Origin: an uncultured Opitutia bacterium
GTDB lineage: Bacteria; Verrucomicrobiota; Verrucomicrobiia; Opitutales; UBA953
Length of the DNA: 64,000 bases
Reading direction: 5' to 3'
NCBI GenBank assembly: GCA_903855995.1
Contig: CAIOAN010000007.1
Coordinates: forward strand, 124,001-188,000
Shown here: piece after piece, positions 58,466 through 64,000 of the stretch
How positions within the stretch are numbered: position 1 is the stretch's first letter
Layout of the letters: every line of letters starts with the position of its first letter
Translations under genes and position numbers: made by a program
Notes under the pieces: model-generated
Database searches by the model: none
The model's input: only the letters and a program-made list of their open reading frames with translations
Told to the model about the DNA's origin: nothing

Positions 58466-61400
58466 ATGAAGACGTTCCACCGCTCGGCCATCCTGGCCAC
58501 CCTGCTGGTCTCCTCCTTCGCCCTCGCCGCCGACGAGCCGACAAAGGAAGGCCTCGAGTTTTTCGAGAAGAACGTCCGCCCGATCTTGTCAGACCGATGC
58601 TTCGAGTGCCACTCCGCCGATAAGGGTTCATCCAAGGGCGGGCTGATTCTTGATTCCAAGGACGGCGCCTACAAGGGCGGCGATGAAGGGCCCTCGGTCG
58701 TTCCTGGCAATCTGGAGAAATCCCTACTCATCAAGGCGGTCCGTTATACTGATCCGGAATTCGCGATGCCGCCCAAGAAGACCGGCGGTAAGCTGCCCGA
58801 CGAGAAAATCGCCATCCTGGAGGAATGGGTTAAGATGGGTGCCCCGATGCCTTCCGGCGGTGCGGCGAAACTGACCGGACTCACGGGCAAGGCGCGTCAG
58901 CACTGGGCTTTCCAGCCAATCAAGAAGGCGACCGTGCCTGTGGTGAAGGACAAGAGTTGGGCCAAGAATCCGATCGATGCCTTCGTGCTCGCGAAGCTTG
59001 AAGAGAAGGGGCTGGTGCCTAATCCGGTCGCTGATCCCGAGTCCTTCTTGCGCCGCGTCTCCTATGATCTCATCGGCCTGCCTCCGACCTCCGAGCAGGT
59101 CGAGACTTTCGTCAAGGCCTACGAGGCCGCCATCTCTGCCGACGCCATCGCCGCACGCGCTGGTAAGCCGACGAACAACATCGAAAACGTCGTCGCGACC
59201 CGGGTGGATGAGCTGCTCGCCTCGCCTCACTACGGCGAACGCTGGGCCCGCCACTGGCTCGATACCGCTCGCTACTCCGATACCCGCGGGTTGCAGGTCG
59301 ACCAGGGCGACTCGCTTTTCCGTGACTATCGTTACGCCTACGCCTGGACCTATCGTGATTACGTCATCAACGCCTTCAACGACGATAAGCCCTACGACAA
59401 GTTCGTCGTCGAGCAGCTGGCGGCTGACCGTCTGCCAGACATCGCTCCGGATGACGCTCGCCTTGCGGCCCTCGGCTTCATCACCGTCGGCAAGCGCTTT
59501 GACGATCCGAACGACACCATTGATGAACGCATCGACACGGCGACCAAGGCCTTCCTTGGCCTGACCGTCGCCTGTGCCCGCTGCCACGACCATAAGTTCG
59601 ACCCGATTCCGACGGCGGATTATTACTCCCTGCACGGCATCTTCGCTTCAATCGTCGAGCCGCTCCAGCATCCGACCATCGCGGCCACGGGCAAGACCGG
59701 CGCCGCCGCCCGCAATGACTTTATCAAGCGCCTTCACCAGCTGCAGGACGAGCAGGTGGCCGGCTTCTTCCGTTACATGCGCGAAACGCGCGCCCGCTAT
59801 GACCACGAGATGGCCGGCCGCATGATGCTCTCCGTCGTCCGCCGCGGCTCGTCCGAGGCCGGAGACTATTCCGCGAAGTATAAGATCGACCTCCAGTCCG
59901 ACGTGGATTTCGCCGCGATGCGCATCCAGAAGGATTCCCCGATCACCGGCCCTTTCGCCGCCGCCGCCGCTGTGCCGCTGGTGTATTTCGCTGAACGCGC
60001 TCCGGCCGCCATCGAGGAGTCGCTCAAGGACCCCGACCATCCGGTCAACCCAATCATTGCGGCCGCTCTGCGCAGCCTGAAGCCCAAGACCTTGGATGAC
60101 GTCGCCATGGCTTACCAGCGCGTCTACAACGAGAACAAGGCCGCCATTCTCGCCCACCTCGCACTTCTCGCCAAGCCTGGCGAAGAATGGAAGAAGACCT
60201 CTCCGGCCATCGCCCAGATGACGGGTTACCCGTGGGCGATTCCCTCTTACGACGAAGTCTTCGATAACGAGGAGATGATCTCGCTCTTCAGCACGCGCAA
60301 GTTCTGCGCCGACTGGCAGAACCGTCCGATCTACGGCGGCATCGGTAACCGCGCCCCGGTCGCTTATTTCCGCCACGCCCAGATCAATGAGCTGCGTCTT
60401 TCGCACCCCGGAGTTCCCGGTGAAGCGATGGCCGTTCAGGATTCGGAAGCACCGAAGGACAGCTACGTCTTCATCCGCGGTGATAAGAATAAGAAAGGCG
60501 CCATGGTGCCTCGTCGCTTCCTGGACATCCTCACCGCCGGCGATCGCCGTCCGTATGTCGATGGCAGCGGTCGTCTCGAGTTCGCCCAGTCCATCGTCTC
60601 GAAGGATAACCCCATCACGGCGCGCGTCGCCGTGAACCGCATCTGGATGAAGCATTTCGGCGAAGGCTTCGTCAACACGCCTGACGATCTCGGCAATATG
60701 TCGGAGAAGCCGAGCCATCCTGAGCTACTGGACTATCTGGCCGCTGAACTCGTGGAGAACGGCTGGAAGCTCAAGCGCCTCCAGCGCATGATTGTGATGA
60801 GCAATGCCTACCGTCTGGATTCCAATCCTTCGGTCAATCCGCTGGTCGCCAAGAAGGCCGCGGTCGATCCGCTGAAGCTTGACGCGGGCAACCGCTTGCT
60901 CTGGCGTGCGAATCTTCGCCGTCTCGACTTCGAGGCAATCCGTGATTCGATGATCCTGCTCACCGGCAAGATGAACCCCGCCGTGGGTGGGCAGCCGGCT
61001 AACATCACGGAAGAGCCCTTTAGCTATCGCCGCAGTCTCTACGGGTATGTCGACCGTCGGCGCTTGAGTGACACGCTCTCGCAGTTCGATTACGGCGACC
61101 CCGACCAGCCCAACTCCAAGCGCAACTCGACAATCGTTCCTCAGCAGGCGCTGTTCTTTATGAATAATGCCTTGTCGGTGGAGGCCGCTCGGGCCGTGGC
61201 CTCTCGCAAGGATGTCGTGAATGCGATGTCCGAAGATCAGCGAATCGTCGCGATGTTCCGCGCGCTCTTCCAGCGACGTCCGTCCACCGCAGAGATCCGC
61301 ATGGCCCAGGAGTTTGTCACCAAGCAGAAGATGCAGGCGGCTACTTCCAATCTTAAGGCCGCCACGAAATCGGTGGCGGCGGGTGCGAAGCCTAAGTCTG

Positions 61401-61630
61401 CCGTCGCGGCCACCAAGGCCCCTGCCGTCGGCGCCAAGGGCGGCAAGGCGGCCGGCCCCGCGATGATGGCTGAGGGTGGGGAAGAATCGATGATGGCCGC
61501 TTCGACTGGACCTGGGGCCGAAGGCATGCTCCGCAATGCAGGGGAATTGATTTCGCGTAACCCATTGACTCCTATGGAGTTGCTGGCTCAGGCGTTGATC
61601 CTCTCCAACGAGTTTGTCTACGTGAACTAA
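58466..61630 (+). CDS. PSCyt1/DUF1549/DUF1553 (PSD1) protein, long form
   Basis: A 1054-residue secreted protein. Signal MKTFHRSAILATLLVSSFALA, PSCyt1 with CFECH at residues 45-49 and PKKTGGKLPDEKIAILEEWVKMGAP, DUF1549 with LLASPHYGERWARHWLDTARYSDT and a second motif VACARCHDHKFDPI, then DUF1553 with PKDSYVFIRGDKNKKGAMVPRRF and VAVNRIWMKHFGEGFVNTPDD. Residues about 958-1015 are Ala/Lys/Gly-rich low-complexity linker inside the C-terminal part. The start at 58466 is the first ATG with a signal peptide. A paralog follows at 61814. Confidence 0.9.
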   Translation: MKTFHRSAILATLLVSSFALAADEPTKEGLEFFEKNVRPILSDRCFECHSADKGSSKGGLILDSKDGAYKGGDEGPSVVPGNLEKSLLIKAVRYTDPEFAMPPKKTGGKLPDEKIAILEEWVKMGAPMPSGGAAKLTGLTGKARQHWAFQPIKKATVPVVKDKSWAKNPIDAFVLAKLEEKGLVPNPVADPESFLRRVSYDLIGLPPTSEQVETFVKAYEAAISADAIAARAGKPTNNIENVVATRVDELLASPHYGERWARHWLDTARYSDTRGLQVDQGDSLFRDYRYAYAWTYRDYVINAFNDDKPYDKFVVEQLAADRLPDIAPDDARLAALGFITVGKRFDDPNDTIDERIDTATKAFLGLTVACARCHDHKFDPIPTADYYSLHGIFASIVEPLQHPTIAATGKTGAAARNDFIKRLHQLQDEQVAGFFRYMRETRARYDHEMAGRMMLSVVRRGSSEAGDYSAKYKIDLQSDVDFAAMRIQKDSPITGPFAAAAAVPLVYFAERAPAAIEESLKDPDHPVNPIIAAALRSLKPKTLDDVAMAYQRVYNENKAAILAHLALLAKPGEEWKKTSPAIAQMTGYPWAIPSYDEVFDNEEMISLFSTRKFCADWQNRPIYGGIGNRAPVAYFRHAQINELRLSHPGVPGEAMAVQDSEAPKDSYVFIRGDKNKKGAMVPRRFLDILTAGDRRPYVDGSGRLEFAQSIVSKDNPITARVAVNRIWMKHFGEGFVNTPDDLGNMSEKPSHPELLDYLAAELVENGWKLKRLQRMIVMSNAYRLDSNPSVNPLVAKKAAVDPLKLDAGNRLLWRANLRRLDFEAIRDSMILLTGKMNPAVGGQPANITEEPFSYRRSLYGYVDRRRLSDTLSQFDYGDPDQPNSKRNSTIVPQQALFFMNNALSVEAARAVASRKDVVNAMSEDQRIVAMFRALFQRRPSTAEIRMAQEFVTKQKMQAATSNLKAATKSVAAGAKPKSAVAATKAPAVGAKGGKAAGPAMMAEGGEESMMAASTGPGAEGMLRNAGELISRNPLTPMELLAQALILSNEFVYVN

Positions 61631-61648
61631 GGTTTATTTAGCATTTTT

Positions 61649-61680
61649 TAACAAGCCCGGCCTTTCGGCCGGGCTTGTTA
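61649..61680. terminator. hairpin after the second PSD1 gene
   Basis: A 14-base-pair perfect stem, TAACAAGCCCGGCC and its complement around TTTC, with a weak T-rich tail. It lies 18 bases past the stop. Confidence 0.8.
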
Positions 61681-61813
61681 TTGATAGGGTAAAAGACCCT
61701 CAATCTATGGGTTGAAGTCTGTCAGAAGAAGTTGAGAATTATTATTAATAAGGAGCCCCTTGGCGCATGATGCGTCAAAACCTTACCCCCATCATTTAAT
61801 CTAAAATTAAGGT

Positions 61814-64000
61814 ATGTTACATCTCCGCTCCATTCTCCGAAGCCTGGCCGTCGTTACTTCTTTCGTCTGCGTCGGCGTTCGGGCCGCGGATGCCAAGCCC
61901 GAGGAGAAGATGGATCCCGCCGGCTTGGAGTTCTTCGAGAAGAATGTCCGCCCGATTTTCACCGAGCATTGTTACAAGTGTCACTCGACGGCTGAAGGCG
62001 TCTCCAAGGGCGGCCTTTTGATGGATACGCGTGCTGGCATGCTTTCGGGTGGCGACCAGGGGCCGGCGGCCGTGCCCGGTGACCTCAAGAAGTCCTTGCT
62101 CATCGTCGCGGTGCATCAGACCGATCCCGAGCTTTCGATGCCGCCCCGGAAGTCTGGCCCGAAGCTTTCGGACGCGAAGATCGCGACGCTCGAGAAGTGG
62201 ATCATGATGGGCGCCCCGGCCCCTGCTGGTGCGGGTGCCGCCAAGCTGACCGGCCTTTCCCAGAAAGCCCGCGACCATTGGGCGTTCAAGCCCGTCGGTA
62301 GTTATCCCGTGCCGACCAAACTCAGCATGCCCGGATGGTGCCAGAACGAGGTCGATGCTTTTGTCATGGCGAAGCTTGACCAGTTCGGTCTCAAGCCGAG
62401 CCCTTCCGCCGACGGCGAAGCTCTGCTGCGCCGCCTTAATTACGATCTGATCGGCCTGCCGCCCTCTAATTCCGAAGCCGAAAGCTTCGGTCGCGAGTAT
62501 GATGCCGCCGCCGCCCGTGATGCGCTTTCGCTGCGCAGCGGCCAGCCCGCCCGCGCCGCTACGGCGGTCGTTGAGCGTGCCGTGGACCGTCTGCTCGCCT
62601 CGCCTCACTACGGCGAGCGCTGGGCCCGCCACTGGCTCGATACCGCCCGTTACTCCGACACCAAGGGGCTGCGCCGCAACGGAACCATCGAGAACTTCGA
62701 AAGTTCCTGGACCTACCGCGATTACGTCATCGACGCCTTCAATGCGGACAAGCCCTACGACCAGTTCATCATCGAGCAGCTGGCGGCCGACCGCCTGCCC
62801 GACCTCGCCAAGGATGACCCACGTCTTTCCGCCCTCGGCTTCATCACCGTCGGCAAGCGTTTCCAGAATAACGATGACACCATCGACGAGCGCATCGATG
62901 CGACCACCAAGGGCTTCCTCGGTTTGACCGTGGCTTGCGCCCGTTGTCACGACCACAAGTTTGATCCAATTCCCGCCGCGGATTACTATTCGTTGCACGG
63001 CATCTTCTCCTCCATCGGCGAGCCCCTGCAGAATCCGGTGGTGCGTGATCCGTTGCTCGCCGGCAAGAACGCGCCCAGCAACGCCTACCGTGCCGACTTC
63101 GAGAAAAAGCACGCCGAACTCATCAACGACACCGCCCGCGGCTACTACAAGCACATCGCTGGCCTGATGAACAGTTTCCATAAGGAATTCGCGCCCCGCG
63201 CCATGGCTTCGATGCTCGGCGGCTACCGCAGCACCGCAGGTTACGACATCTTGAAGAAGTACGACCTGCAGGATTACCGCGAAATCGACAGTTCCTACAT
63301 GGTCCGCCCGGATTCGCCCATCACGGGTCCGCTCGCTCGCTTGAAGCGCGTCAGCGACAAGAATTTCGAGAAAGAGGCCCCCGGGGTGATTGCCGACGCC
63401 CTTGCCGACAAGAAGTCCCCCGTCAACCCGCTCATCGCCGACGCCCTGCGCAACCTCAAGCCGCGCACGCTCGAGGAAGTGGCTCTGGCCTACCAGGCCG
63501 TGTTCCTTAAGAACCACGACAAGATTTTCGCCCACATCCAGCTTCGCGCCGCTCCGGGGCGCAAGGGCGACAAAGATGACCCGGCCATCGCCCAGTTGGC
63601 CTCCTATCCCTGGCCGCTGCCCAACATCGAGGACATCAGCACCGTCCCGCTCCTCGAACTACTGACCGAAGCCCGCACCTTCTGCGAAAACTGGCAGGCT
63701 GCCCCCAGTCAGACTTTCCGGAACGGGAACAAGCCTGCGAAGTATTTCAAGTTCAAGGAACTCAATGACCTGGACATCACCCACAAGGGCGGACCTGGCA
63801 CCGCGATGGTCGTCACCGACAACGAGAAGCCCCGCGATAGTTACGTCTTCATCCGCGGCGATCGTAACAAGCGCGGGGCCGTCACGCCTCGCCAGTTCCT
63901 GGAAGTTCTCGCGGGCCCGGAACGTCTGCCCTTCTACGAAGGTAGCGGACGACGCGAACTTGCCTTGGCCATCGCCAGTCGCACCAATCCGCTCACCTCT
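61814..64000 (+). CDS. PSCyt1/DUF1549/DUF1553 (PSD1) protein, cut by window end
   Basis: 729 residues are visible and the frame is open to the last base. Signal MLHLRSILRSLAVVTSFVC, PSCyt1 with CYKCH at residues 53-57, DUF1549 with LLASPHYGERWARHWLDTARYSDTKG and LTVACARCHDHKFDPIPA, and the start of DUF1553 with PRDSYVFIRGDRNKRGAVTPRQF. It is a paralog of the gene at 58466 with nearly identical bases in the best-kept blocks. A ribosome binding site AAGG lies 5 bases upstream. The 183-base gap before it is AT-rich and holds a terminator and probably a promoter near 61725-61760. Confidence 0.88.
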   Translation, partial: MLHLRSILRSLAVVTSFVCVGVRAADAKPEEKMDPAGLEFFEKNVRPIFTEHCYKCHSTAEGVSKGGLLMDTRAGMLSGGDQGPAAVPGDLKKSLLIVAVHQTDPELSMPPRKSGPKLSDAKIATLEKWIMMGAPAPAGAGAAKLTGLSQKARDHWAFKPVGSYPVPTKLSMPGWCQNEVDAFVMAKLDQFGLKPSPSADGEALLRRLNYDLIGLPPSNSEAESFGREYDAAAARDALSLRSGQPARAATAVVERAVDRLLASPHYGERWARHWLDTARYSDTKGLRRNGTIENFESSWTYRDYVIDAFNADKPYDQFIIEQLAADRLPDLAKDDPRLSALGFITVGKRFQNNDDTIDERIDATTKGFLGLTVACARCHDHKFDPIPAADYYSLHGIFSSIGEPLQNPVVRDPLLAGKNAPSNAYRADFEKKHAELINDTARGYYKHIAGLMNSFHKEFAPRAMASMLGGYRSTAGYDILKKYDLQDYREIDSSYMVRPDSPITGPLARLKRVSDKNFEKEAPGVIADALADKKSPVNPLIADALRNLKPRTLEEVALAYQAVFLKNHDKIFAHIQLRAAPGRKGDKDDPAIAQLASYPWPLPNIEDISTVPLLELLTEARTFCENWQAAPSQTFRNGNKPAKYFKFKELNDLDITHKGGPGTAMVVTDNEKPRDSYVFIRGDRNKRGAVTPRQFLEVLAGPERLPFYEGSGRRELALAIASRTNPLTS

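Overview
This 64 kb stretch is a GC-rich (above 60% by eye), densely coding bacterial chromosome segment, most plausibly from a Verrucomicrobiota member near Opitutales. The clues are the secreted PSCyt1/DUF1549/DUF1553 cytochrome proteins, a DUF1501 protein, a DUF1080 protein and a sulfatase, a combination typical of Planctomycetota and Verrucomicrobiota, together with a membrane pyrophosphatase, a K/A-rich DksA-like protein and DUF5684 proteins. No phage, insertion sequence, CRISPR array or plasmid function was seen. Assignment to order is inference.

Layout. 0-12 kb is mostly housekeeping: a HAD phosphatase, a DUF2071 protein and a secreted propeller protein; hisN facing a minus-strand train coaD-tig-clpP-clpX-hisA-(LolA-like)-hisD; then a plus-strand pgsA-pgpA-ygfZ run and class I fumarase. 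14-21 kb is a minus-strand block: mscS, a Gld-like ABC exporter (ATPase, permease, GldG-like protein, DUF4340 protein), a lone nuoA behind a strong terminator, and two DUF5684 membrane proteins that each carry the same terminator. 21-31 kb holds trpS, two unknown proteins, ileS, the DksA-like gene, lspA, a flavin reductase, a degenerate pseudouridine synthase and rpsT. 31-38 kb holds tRNA-Tyr, a DCC protein, a small lipoprotein with two Opp-type permeases, rpsP, rplS, trmD and two secreted alpha/beta hydrolases. 38-44 kb has an ABC ATPase, a CrtI/CrtISO-like oxidoreductase, an unknown gene with a structured leader, and hppA.

44-64 kb is the accessory, mostly secreted part: an S9 peptidase, a DUF1080 protein, a cupin, an SGNH hydrolase, a CxxCH protein, an atypical sigma factor divergent from a sulfatase, a propeller lactonase, a PSD1-DUF1501 pair, a glycerate kinase, and two further tandem PSD1 giants, the last cut by the window end. 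Many of these proteins have Sec or Tat signals, and four have CxxCH haem motifs. The likely theme is processing of sulfated or complex carbohydrate at the cell surface, linked to an undefined redox function of the PSCyt proteins; that link is inference. The best candidates for an undescribed system are this locus, the divergent sigma factor at its edge, and the PSD1 protein with an inserted jelly-roll domain.

Several housekeeping-type genes carry unusual changes: IleRS has lost half of its C-terminal zinc cysteines, an RluA-like protein has Glu for the catalytic Asp, the DksA-like protein has a broken zinc finger, the sulfatase reads CSPSL rather than CxPxR, and the pyrophosphatase belongs to a divergent type.
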